A model generated the notes under the pieces. The model did no database searches. It was given only the letters and a program-made list of their open reading frames with translations, and had not been told where the DNA came from. From an uncultured Tateyamaria sp. (lineage in GTDB: Bacteria > Pseudomonadota > Alphaproteobacteria > Rhodobacterales > Rhodobacteraceae): DNA of 64,000 nt. Where the stretch lies: assembly GCF_947494755.1 (NCBI RefSeq), contig NZ_CANLVZ010000003.1:62001-126000 (forward strand), in the 5' to 3' direction. The position numbers and the translations under genes are program-made. Position 1 is the first letter of the stretch, and the number at the start of each line of letters is the position of its first letter. Of this stretch, positions 20,871 to 27,976 are shown piece after piece.

Positions 20871-21352
20871 TACATGTCCGCCCCGCGATCGACCTTGACG
20901 CCTCATCCATGGCGGCCCTGCTGAACAAGATCATCGAGCAGGGCGGTACAACTGCGCTGGTGACCAAGGTGACCGCCGCCGACCTCAAGGATCGCATGGC
21001 TAGCGACAGTGGACGTGCCGCCTGGCATGTCGCGGTGAACGACAACGAGAAAGTCATGGGCTTTCAATGGATTGACGCGGCCGATTATCTGCCGGTCGAA
21101 GCCGCCGAAATCGCAACATTTGTTGAGGTCGGGCAGACCGGGCTGGGCATCGGATCAAAGCTGTTTGATGCGACCAAGAAGACCGCCAAGGCCTTGGGAT
21201 ACACATGGATCAACGCCAATATCCGCGCCGACAACGAAGGCGGGCTGATCTATTACCAATCCCGTGGTTTTCAGGACTACGGGCGGATTGAGGACTACGA
21301 ACTGGCGGACGGCCAATTGGTGGATAAGATCCTCAAGCGTTACGATCTTTGA
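20867..21352 (+). CDS. GNAT family N-acetyltransferase
   Basis: A 161-residue GNAT protein. The acetyl-CoA binding motif A region is VEVGQTGLGIGSKLFDATKKTAKALGY (consensus Q/RxxGxG/A), and motif B follows as INANIRADNEGGLIYYQSRGFQDYGRIED. Acceptors vary within the family, so only acetyl transfer can be claimed. The start at 20867 overlaps the HD gene stop by four bases; an ATG six bases earlier is in frame but less likely. It converges on regA. Confidence 0.82.
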   Translation: MIHVRPAIDLDASSMAALLNKIIEQGGTTALVTKVTAADLKDRMASDSGRAAWHVAVNDNEKVMGFQWIDAADYLPVEAAEIATFVEVGQTGLGIGSKLFDATKKTAKALGYTWINANIRADNEGGLIYYQSRGFQDYGRIEDYELADGQLVDKILKRYDL

Positions 21353-21409
21353 AGACCGCTTCAAGGTTCGAAAGCTACTCTTTGATCCAATAACCCTCGG
21401 GCCGATACC

Positions 21410-21964
21410 TCAGCGCGGGGACCGCTTTGCGAGGATGCGCTGCAGCGTCCGGCGATGCATGTTCAACCGGCGGGCCGTCTCGGACACGTTGCGGTCACAT
21501 AGCTCATAGACGCGCTGAATGTGTTCCCAACGCACTCGGTCCGCACTCATTGGGTTTTCGGGGGGCGGGGGCAGATCGTCACCGGTTGCAAGCAACGCGT
21601 TGATAATGTCGGTCGCATCCGCAGGTTTGGACAAATAGTCGGTGGCACCGATTTTCACAGCCGCCACAGCTGTTGCAATCGCACCGTAGCCCGTCAGAAC
21701 AACGACGCGTGCGTCGGGGCGCTTTTCACGCAGCACTTCGACCACATCCAGCCCATTGCCGTCCTCAAGACGCAGGTCAACGACCGCGTAGGCCGGGGGG
21801 CGCGCAGTCGCGATGGCCTTGCCGGCGGCGACGCTGTCGGCGGTCTCCGTCTCGAACCCACGTTTTTCCATGGCTTTGGCCAGACGCCGCAGAAACGGTT
21901 CGTCATCATCCACCAGCAAGAGCGATTTGTCCTCACCCAGATTTGGCTGCGCTGCGTCGACCAT
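21410..21964 (-). CDS. regA: Global redox response regulator RegA/PrrA/ActR
   Basis: DNA-binding response regulator of the RegBA (PrrBA) two-component system, which controls aerobic/anaerobic energy metabolism and related functions. The 184-residue protein has a receiver domain with LLLVDDDEPF and phospho-acceptor Asp63 (VVDLRLEDGNG) and the conserved Thr/Lys pair (VLTGYG, SKPAD). The hallmark four-proline linker (DLPPPPENPM) and a Fis-type helix-turn-helix (NVSETARRLNMHRRTLQRIL) at the C-terminus follow. Position 63 is the phosphorylated Asp in the Rhodobacter protein as well. It is transcribed leftward with senC, opposite to regB, as in Rhodobacter. Confidence 0.95.
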   Translation of the reverse strand: MVDAAQPNLGEDKSLLLVDDDEPFLRRLAKAMEKRGFETETADSVAAGKAIATARPPAYAVVDLRLEDGNGLDVVEVLREKRPDARVVVLTGYGAIATAVAAVKIGATDYLSKPADATDIINALLATGDDLPPPPENPMSADRVRWEHIQRVYELCDRNVSETARRLNMHRRTLQRILAKRSPR

Positions 21965-22051
21965 CTCAGTCTCCAGTTTCTATGTCTTTTTGTTTTTGGT
22001 TGGGACTGAATATGGAGCGCGGCACGGGTGTGGTCAAATTATTCCGCCTTT

Positions 22052-22672
22052 TCAGGCGTTTTCTACAAAGCAGCCAACACGGTCCGCCATTGTGTTTGCG
22101 TCAATGTCCCGGCGGAAAAATTCGACAAATCCGTGCTCTGGCAAAACCAGATATGTGAAGGTCGAGTGATCGACCAGGTAGAATTCATCGGACTTGTCGT
22201 GGGCCTTGTAATAGGTGCGATAGGCTTTGCTGGCCGCGTCCGTCTGCTCAGGCGAACCAGTGAGGCCAATCATCTTTTCATGCAGATTATAGGCGAAATC
22301 ACCCACTACGTCAGGCGTGTCCCGTTCGGGGTCGATGGTGATGAACACCGGCGTGACCGACATCCCCCGCTCGGCCAGCACATCCACCGCCTCGGCGTTG
22401 CGTGCGGTATCGAGCGGGCAGACATCCGGGCAGAATGTGTACCCGAAATAGATCAGGCTGGGTTCGGTGATGACATCGGCGTCTGTCACCGTTTCGCCCG
22501 CCGCGTTGACCAGTTCAAAAGGGCCACCAATACTGTTCCCGTCACCCGCAATCTGGGTCGCATTGCATTGCGCAAAGGCACCGTCTTCTCCGCCCCGGTT
22601 CGAAAACCAGAAAGTCGCGGCGACAAAAAGGGCCGCGACAAGGACGGCAACGGGTGCGATGATACGGGTCAT
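22052..22672 (-). CDS. senC: SCO1/SenC/PrrC family copper protein
   Basis: A 206-residue membrane-anchored thioredoxin-fold protein of the SCO/SenC/PrrC family, involved in copper delivery to cytochrome c oxidase and in redox signalling to RegB. An N-terminal helix (about 5-24) anchors the periplasmic domain. The copper ligands are in place: Cys81 and Cys85 in YTFCPDVCPLD, and His169 in LVDHSTF. It is encoded between regA and regB, divergent from regB, the arrangement known for Rhodobacter. Confidence 0.95.
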   Translation of the reverse strand: MTRIIAPVAVLVAALFVAATFWFSNRGGEDGAFAQCNATQIAGDGNSIGGPFELVNAAGETVTDADVITEPSLIYFGYTFCPDVCPLDTARNAEAVDVLAERGMSVTPVFITIDPERDTPDVVGDFAYNLHEKMIGLTGSPEQTDAASKAYRTYYKAHDKSDEFYLVDHSTFTYLVLPEHGFVEFFRRDIDANTMADRVGCFVENA

Positions 22673-22765
22673 GACAATCCTTTCAGGCCAAAGGGCCGCG
22701 CGGGTGAATGCAGAACCCTAGCTATCAACCCCCGCCCAGAGATCAACAAACGAAGTAGTGACACA

Positions 22766-24163
22766 ATGGCGCAACCCGATATCGGCCTTCTGACAGGCCA
22801 GCAGCGGTCCAACTGGATCCGACTGCGCACGATGATCTTGCTGCGATGGGTGGCCATTGTCGGCCAGCTCGTCGCACTGACTGTGGCCGAGCGGATGTAC
22901 GGCCTGCAATTGGAGTTGGGCCTGTGTTATCTGGCAGTCGGCGTGTCGGTGATCGGCAATCTGATCGCGATCTTCGTCTTCCCCGAAAACAAGCGGCTTA
23001 CGGAGTCAGAGAACCTGCTGATGGTTCTGTTTGACTTGCTCCAGCTTGGGTTCCTGTTATTTCTGACCGGTGGGCTGAACAACCCCTTTGCGTTGCTGAT
23101 GCTGGGGCCTGTGACAATCTCGGCTGCAGTGCTGACCACCCGCTCGACTGTATTAGTCGGTGCAGCGGCAATTGTGATCGTAACCGTCCTGTCAGATTAT
23201 CATCTGCCGCTGCGCACCCAGAATGGATTTGTGTTGCGCATTCCGGACCTTTTCGTTTTTGGCAACTGGATCGCTCTGGTGATCGCAATTTGCTTTATTG
23301 GTCTCTATTCGCGCCGGGTCACGTCTGAAATCCACTCCATGTCCGACGCGCTGTCGGCCACCCAACTGGCCTTGTCCCGCGAACAAAAACTGACTGATCT
23401 GGGTGGTGTCGTCGCCGCCGCGGCGCATGAACTTGGCACTCCGCTGGCCACGATCAAGCTGACAAGCGCCGAGTTGATTGACGAATTGGCAGATCACCCC
23501 GAACTGCGCGACGATGCCGCCCTGATCCGCGAGCAAGCCGACCGTTGCCGCGATATCCTGCGAGATATGGGACGGGCGGGCAAAGACGATTTGCATCTGC
23601 GCCAAGCCCCTCTCATGACCGTCGTGCAAGAGGCAGCCGAACCCCATGCACATCGTGGCAAACTGGTGGAATACACTCATGATCCCGACGCGGGTGATGA
23701 GATGGACCAGCCGGCAATCCTGCGCCAACCCGAGATTATCCACGGCCTGCGCAACCTGATCCAAAACGCTGTCGATTTCGCCCGAACCGCCGTCTGGATC
23801 GAAGCGCATTGGACGGCCGAGCGGGTGACTTTGCGCATCATTGATGATGGGCGCGGTTTTCCGCCCCAGTTGCTTGGTCGGATCGGGGATCCGTTTGTAC
23901 GCCGTCGCAAGGCCGGATCGGATCAGCACGAACGACCCGAATACGAAGGGATGGGGTTGGGGCTGTTTATTGCCAAGACCTTGCTGGAACGGTCCGGTGC
24001 CGAGCTGACCTTTGCCAACGGGTCCGATCCCTATGCAGTGTCCACGCCTGCGGACAAACATATCGGCGCGATTGTTCAGGTCTCATGGCCGCGCAACAAG
24101 GTCGATGCGCGAACCGGAGACTATGCCATTCGCACCGGACATAACGCTCAAATTCAGACCTGA
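22766..24163 (+). CDS. regB: Redox-sensing histidine kinase RegB/PrrB/ActS
   Basis: Membrane sensor kinase for RegA. The 465-residue protein has six hydrophobic segments (about 25-180) and the quinone-binding signature GGLNNPF (102-108) in a periplasmic loop. The H-box AAAHELGTPLATIKL has phospho-acceptor His221, and Cys261 lies exactly 40 residues later, matching the redox-switch Cys of Rhodobacter RegB. The HATPase region follows with NLIQNAVDFA, DDGRGFPP and GMGLGLFIAKTLL. I chose ATG 22766 because MAQPDIGLLTGQQRSNWIRLRT matches RegB starts; the frame stays open upstream through senC but that part is unrelated. The control input, from quinone pool and thiol, is inferred from the family. 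Confidence 0.95.
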   Translation: MAQPDIGLLTGQQRSNWIRLRTMILLRWVAIVGQLVALTVAERMYGLQLELGLCYLAVGVSVIGNLIAIFVFPENKRLTESENLLMVLFDLLQLGFLLFLTGGLNNPFALLMLGPVTISAAVLTTRSTVLVGAAAIVIVTVLSDYHLPLRTQNGFVLRIPDLFVFGNWIALVIAICFIGLYSRRVTSEIHSMSDALSATQLALSREQKLTDLGGVVAAAAHELGTPLATIKLTSAELIDELADHPELRDDAALIREQADRCRDILRDMGRAGKDDLHLRQAPLMTVVQEAAEPHAHRGKLVEYTHDPDAGDEMDQPAILRQPEIIHGLRNLIQNAVDFARTAVWIEAHWTAERVTLRIIDDGRGFPPQLLGRIGDPFVRRRKAGSDQHERPEYEGMGLGLFIAKTLLERSGAELTFANGSDPYAVSTPADKHIGAIVQVSWPRNKVDARTGDYAIRTGHNAQIQT

Positions 24164-24198
24164 ACCCACTGTTTCAACTTCGTCGTGATCCCACACAG

Positions 24199-24213
24199 TT
24201 AACGGTGCGTTAA
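24199..24213. promoter_or_regulatory. CtrA-type binding site (TTAA-N7-TTAA)
   Basis: A perfect TTAA-CGGTGCG-TTAA half-site pair lies 50 bases before the GTG start of the PAS-domain gene. This spacing is the consensus for the cell-cycle and motility regulator CtrA in alphaproteobacteria. The site is fully symmetric in its outer parts (GTTAAC on both sides). Binding is inferred from motif and position only. Confidence 0.6.
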
Positions 24214-24262
24214 CTTCGATGACGCATAAGCCGAGGCTGATTTAGGCGAAGGGTCACGCGGC

Positions 24263-25774
24263 GTGTCGATGATCGAAATGTTCTTTGTAGGTGGGTGCGC
24301 AATCGTGTCGGTGATGGCCGGTTTGATCTTTTTGTCGCGCGCCACCTCCCAGCGCCGGCCGGGCTCGGATGGCACTGCACAAGGGCTGCACTTCCTGTTC
24401 TCGGACTTGAATTTGGAACACGCATCGCGGGGCGCAAAGTCCGTGATGAAGACCGATGCCTCCGAAACCGATTGGCACGCCTTGCGCGCCGGCTTGTCCT
24501 TACGGTTTCCGGGTCTGCCGCCTGCCGAGGACTTGCAGGATGTGAACAGTTTGACCCTCAGCGCAACAGCACGTGACGATCCCGGCGTTCTGCATCTGAG
24601 CCGCGAAAACGACATGACCCGCGTTGTCATTGAGCAGGACGCCTTGATCGATCCCGGCACCCTGCATCACCTCAAATCGATGGAGGCCGAGTTGGACACG
24701 CTTCGGCTTGCGGCCTGCGACGCGCCCTATCCGATTTGGCTCACCAACGCGCAGGGCAATATAGCGTGGCACAATGAGGCCCATGCTGCGCTGTCCTCCA
24801 TTGCGCAGATCGACGCGGAAAAGCAGCTTTTTGATGTTGCCGCAAATGATTTGCAAAACAAGGAAACGCTGAGGGTACCCGTCAAAATCGCCAACACCGA
24901 TGCGACGCAGTGGTACAACGTCACCGCAACACGCGCAGACGGTGTGATCGTCTTTCATGCGGTGGACATTGATGCAGTTATTCAGGCCGAGGTTGCGCAG
25001 CGTAACTTTGTACAAACGCTGGCCAAGACGTTTGCCCAATTGTCGATTGGTCTCGCTATTTTTGATCGCAACGGACAATTGGCACTGTTCAATCCCGCGC
25101 TCGTCGATCTGACCTCGCTTCCCGCTGAGTTCCTGAGCGCGCGGCCTGATTTGCTATCGTTCTTTGATCGGCTGCGGGACAATCGGGTTATGCCTGAACC
25201 CAAGAACTACAAATCATGGCGCCACGAGATATCGCAGGTGATCGCCGCCGCGACCCACGGCAGTTATCAGGAAACATGGACGCTCGACACTGGTCACACC
25301 TTCAGGGTCATTGGCAGGCCGCATCCCGATGGTGCAGTCGCGTTTCTGATCGAGGATATCACCGCGGAAATCTCGCTGGCCCGCAACTTCCGGGCCGAGT
25401 TGGAAATGGGGCAGTCCCTGATGGACACATTCGACGACGCGCTCGTCGCATTTTCGTCCGCGGGCGTGCTGACATTCTGCAATGCGGCTTACCGCGAGAT
25501 GTGGAAAATGGACCCGGACAACAGCTTTGCTGACGTCACAATCGTGGATGCCATGAAAGAGTGGCAAGCCGTCTCTGACCCCGACCCCGCATGGGGCGAC
25601 ATGCGCGATTATGTGATGAAACTGGGTGAACGGACCGCGTGGGACGCGCAGATTAGGCATCAAACCAAAGGACCGCTGCGGGTGCATCTGCATCCTATCG
25701 TGTCAGGTGCGACCGTGATCCGGTTTGCCGAAATTGCGCCACAGCCCGTCAACCCTCCGCTGGTCAACGCATAG
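24263..25774 (+). CDS. PAS-domain protein without kinase domain (DivL-like)
   Basis: A 503-residue protein with one N-terminal membrane helix (about 4-25) and two or three PAS-type domains. These start near residue 143 (IWLTNAQGNIAWHNEAH), near 258 (LSIGLAIFDRNGQLALFNPALVDLTSLPAEFL) and near 383 (TFDDALVAFSSAGVLTFCNAAYREMW). No H-box or HATPase follows. As I recall, a PAS-only DivL in Rhodobacter capsulatus sits near the reg genes and feeds the CckA-ChpT-CtrA phosphorelay; gene order and architecture fit that, hence DivL-like. The CtrA-type box upstream strengthens the link. GTG 24263 is the start; tsaE follows after 45 bases. Confidence 0.6.
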   Translation: MSMIEMFFVGGCAIVSVMAGLIFLSRATSQRRPGSDGTAQGLHFLFSDLNLEHASRGAKSVMKTDASETDWHALRAGLSLRFPGLPPAEDLQDVNSLTLSATARDDPGVLHLSRENDMTRVVIEQDALIDPGTLHHLKSMEAELDTLRLAACDAPYPIWLTNAQGNIAWHNEAHAALSSIAQIDAEKQLFDVAANDLQNKETLRVPVKIANTDATQWYNVTATRADGVIVFHAVDIDAVIQAEVAQRNFVQTLAKTFAQLSIGLAIFDRNGQLALFNPALVDLTSLPAEFLSARPDLLSFFDRLRDNRVMPEPKNYKSWRHEISQVIAAATHGSYQETWTLDTGHTFRVIGRPHPDGAVAFLIEDITAEISLARNFRAELEMGQSLMDTFDDALVAFSSAGVLTFCNAAYREMWKMDPDNSFADVTIVDAMKEWQAVSDPDPAWGDMRDYVMKLGERTAWDAQIRHQTKGPLRVHLHPIVSGATVIRFAEIAPQPVNPPLVNA

Positions 25775-25819
25775 GGTCATTCTGCTTGCAGCGCCGGGGG
25801 ATGCCGATAGGTTGTCGGA

Positions 25820-26293
25820 ATGATCCAAAGCCCTCTTGTTCTTGATTGGCCAGACGCCGACCACACCGCCCGTTGCGCGGTCGCGTTGGGGCCGCGTTTG
25901 ACTGCCGGGGATGTGGTGTTGTTGAACGGCCCCGTCGGGGCGGGCAAGACCCATTTTGCACGCGCGCTGATCCAGTCTGTCCTCGATGCGCCCGAGGACG
26001 TGCCGTCCCCTACCTTCACGCTTGTGCAGCAATACGACACATCGCTTGGGGCATTGTGGCACGCCGATCTCTACCGGATCACCGCGGATACAGAGGTAGA
26101 TGAATTGGGCCTCAGCCAAGCCTTTGAGGATGCAATATGCCTCGTGGAATGGCCTGATAGACTAGGGGCTTTACAGCCTGAAAATGCGCTCAATATCGAT
26201 ATCGTTCCGGAGGGTGACGCGCGCTCCGCCACTCTTACGTGGACGGCCCCACGTTGGGTGGAGCGACTGCAAGGCATGGTGCAACATGTCTGA
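25820..26293 (+). CDS. tsaE: tRNA threonylcarbamoyladenosine biosynthesis ATPase TsaE
   Basis: The ATPase partner of TsaB-TsaD that resets the complex during t6A37 synthesis. The 157-residue protein has the P-loop GPVGAGKTHFAR near residue 37, SPTFTLVQQYD, the HADLYRI segment typical of TsaE, and VEWPDRLG. It is the first gene of a tight rightward operon whose next gene overlaps it by eight bases. That places t6A modification together with cell-wall recycling and recombination. Confidence 0.95.
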   Translation: MIQSPLVLDWPDADHTARCAVALGPRLTAGDVVLLNGPVGAGKTHFARALIQSVLDAPEDVPSPTFTLVQQYDTSLGALWHADLYRITADTEVDELGLSQAFEDAICLVEWPDRLGALQPENALNIDIVPEGDARSATLTWTAPRWVERLQGMVQHV

Positions 26294-27308
26294 GCGCGCG
26301 CAGCTGACTGACACCTTCTTGTCATCTGCCGGATGGGCAGATGCCGCCCGCGTTGTGGTGGCAGGCGACGCATCGAACCGACGGTACGAGCGTTTGACCA
26401 AAGATGGCCACCGATCCGTTATCCTGATGGATGCGCCGCCGGAAAAAGGGGAAGACGTCCAACCTTTTATCAATATCACCACCCATTTGCGGGATGCAGG
26501 ATTATCCGCACCCGAGATCTATGCCCACGACACGGCACATGGTTTCCTGCTCATCGAAGACTTGGGCGACGATCTGTTCGCGCGTGTCATGGCCGCAGAT
26601 CCCAGTGTCGAGATTACCCTCTACGACGCGTCGGTCGATGTTCTTGTCCACCTTCATGATGCGTCGATCAAAGGTCTTGCACCTTACAACGCGGATACCA
26701 TGACCCCACTCGCCGCGCTGGCTTTTGATTGGTATCGGCGCGGTGCGATCGGATCCATCGACGAAGCCGCCAAGGCGGCGTTCAGCACCGCCTTTCATGC
26801 CGCCCTCGCGCCGCTGGATGCGGGACCCTCAGTGCTGATCCAGCGCGACTATCATGCCGAGAACCTGATTTGGATGCCCGACAGGCAGAGCTACAAGCGG
26901 GTTGGTTTGCTTGACTATCAGGACGCGATGTTGGGCCATCCCGCTTACGATCTGGTGTCGATTGCGCAGGATGCGCGGCGCGATGTGGTGCCCGATATCG
27001 CGCAAGGAATGCAGGATCGGTATCTCTCCGTAACCGGGGCGGACCGGACAGTATTTCAGTCCGCCTACGCGCTTTTGGGCGTCCAACGCAACATGCGCAT
27101 CCTCGGTGTGTTTGCCCGCCTGTCGATGGCTTATGGAAAGCCACATTATGTCGATCTGATCCCTCGCGTCTGGGGGCATATCCAAACCAATCTGGCGCAT
27201 CCCGCGCTGTCCGACATCGCGCCGCTGATCAACGCGGCCTTGCCCGTACCAACCCCGAAAATCCTGCAAGAGCTGAAAGATCAATGCGCCACGTTCCCTC
27301 TGCGCTGA
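26286..27308 (+). CDS. amgK: Cell-wall amino sugar kinase AmgK (aminoglycoside phosphotransferase fold)
   Basis: A 340-residue APH-fold kinase. Its position directly before a MurU-type nucleotidyltransferase matches the AmgK-MurU pair, which phosphorylates the anomeric position of MurNAc (or GlcNAc) and makes UDP-MurNAc from recycled peptidoglycan, bypassing de novo synthesis. The catalytic loop is QRDYHAENLIWMP and the metal-binding Asp is in GLLDYQDAMLGHPAYDL. The catalytic loop has Gln where many kinases have His before the Arg-Asp. ATG 26286 overlaps tsaE by eight bases, and its end overlaps murU by 25. The substrate is inferred from gene pairing. Confidence 0.8.
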   Translation: MSERAQLTDTFLSSAGWADAARVVVAGDASNRRYERLTKDGHRSVILMDAPPEKGEDVQPFINITTHLRDAGLSAPEIYAHDTAHGFLLIEDLGDDLFARVMAADPSVEITLYDASVDVLVHLHDASIKGLAPYNADTMTPLAALAFDWYRRGAIGSIDEAAKAAFSTAFHAALAPLDAGPSVLIQRDYHAENLIWMPDRQSYKRVGLLDYQDAMLGHPAYDLVSIAQDARRDVVPDIAQGMQDRYLSVTGADRTVFQSAYALLGVQRNMRILGVFARLSMAYGKPHYVDLIPRVWGHIQTNLAHPALSDIAPLINAALPVPTPKILQELKDQCATFPLR

Positions 27309-27976
27309 TGCTGTTTGCAGCCGGGTTCGGGACACGGATGCGGCACATGACAGCGCGCCAACCCAAACCGTTGGTCCCTGTGGGCGGACGCCCTTTGATT
27401 GATTGCGCATTGGACCTTGCGCGCGAAGTAGACGCATCGCCGATCGTGGCAAACCTGCATTACCTGCCCGAGATGCTTGAGGCGCACTTGCAAGGCTCGG
27501 AAGTCAAAACGGTGCGAGAGGAGCCAGACATTCTCGACACGGGCGGGGGCTTGCGTAACGCGTTGCCCTTGTTGGGGCGCGACCCGGTTTTCACGCTGAA
27601 CAGTGACGCGATATGGGCTGGGCCGAACCCGTTGCGCCTCTTATTGGACGCTTGGGATCCGGAAAAAATGGACGCTTTGTTGATCTGCGTACCCATGGCT
27701 CAGGTCCAAGGGCGTGACGGAGCGGGCGATTTTGCGATGGATGCGGATGGCCGTCTGAGCCGTGGCGGCGACACCGTGTATGGCGGCGCACAGATCATCA
27801 GAACCGACCTGTTGCACGACGTTGAGGATGCCGCGTTCTCGCTGAACGTTGTTTGGGACATGATCCACACCCGACAGCGGCTGTTTGGCCTGCGCTACCC
27901 GGGTCAGTGGTGCGATGTTGGCCATCCTGAGGGGATCGCACAAGCCGAAGCGATGCTGGCGCATTCGGATGTTTAA
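27284..27976 (+). CDS. murU: MurNAc-1-phosphate uridylyltransferase MurU
   Basis: A 230-residue sugar-1-phosphate nucleotidyltransferase. The signature AAGFGTRMRHMTARQPKPLVPVGGRPLI contains the nucleotide loop and the catalytic Lys, and LNSDAIW carries the metal Asp. Together with AmgK it would produce UDP-MurNAc from recovered MurNAc. It starts inside the end of amgK and its own end overlaps addB by eight bases, so all three are probably translated together. A GlmU- or RmlA-like role for another sugar cannot be excluded by sequence alone. Confidence 0.82.
   Translation: MRHVPSALMLFAAGFGTRMRHMTARQPKPLVPVGGRPLIDCALDLAREVDASPIVANLHYLPEMLEAHLQGSEVKTVREEPDILDTGGGLRNALPLLGRDPVFTLNSDAIWAGPNPLRLLLDAWDPEKMDALLICVPMAQVQGRDGAGDFAMDADGRLSRGGDTVYGGAQIIRTDLLHDVEDAAFSLNVVWDMIHTRQRLFGLRYPGQWCDVGHPEGIAQAEAMLAHSDV

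Noticed and set aside
22028-22765. Upstream extension of the regB frame through senC
   Set aside because: The frame is open but the residues are unrelated to RegB and lie antisense to senC; ATG 22766 matches the family start.
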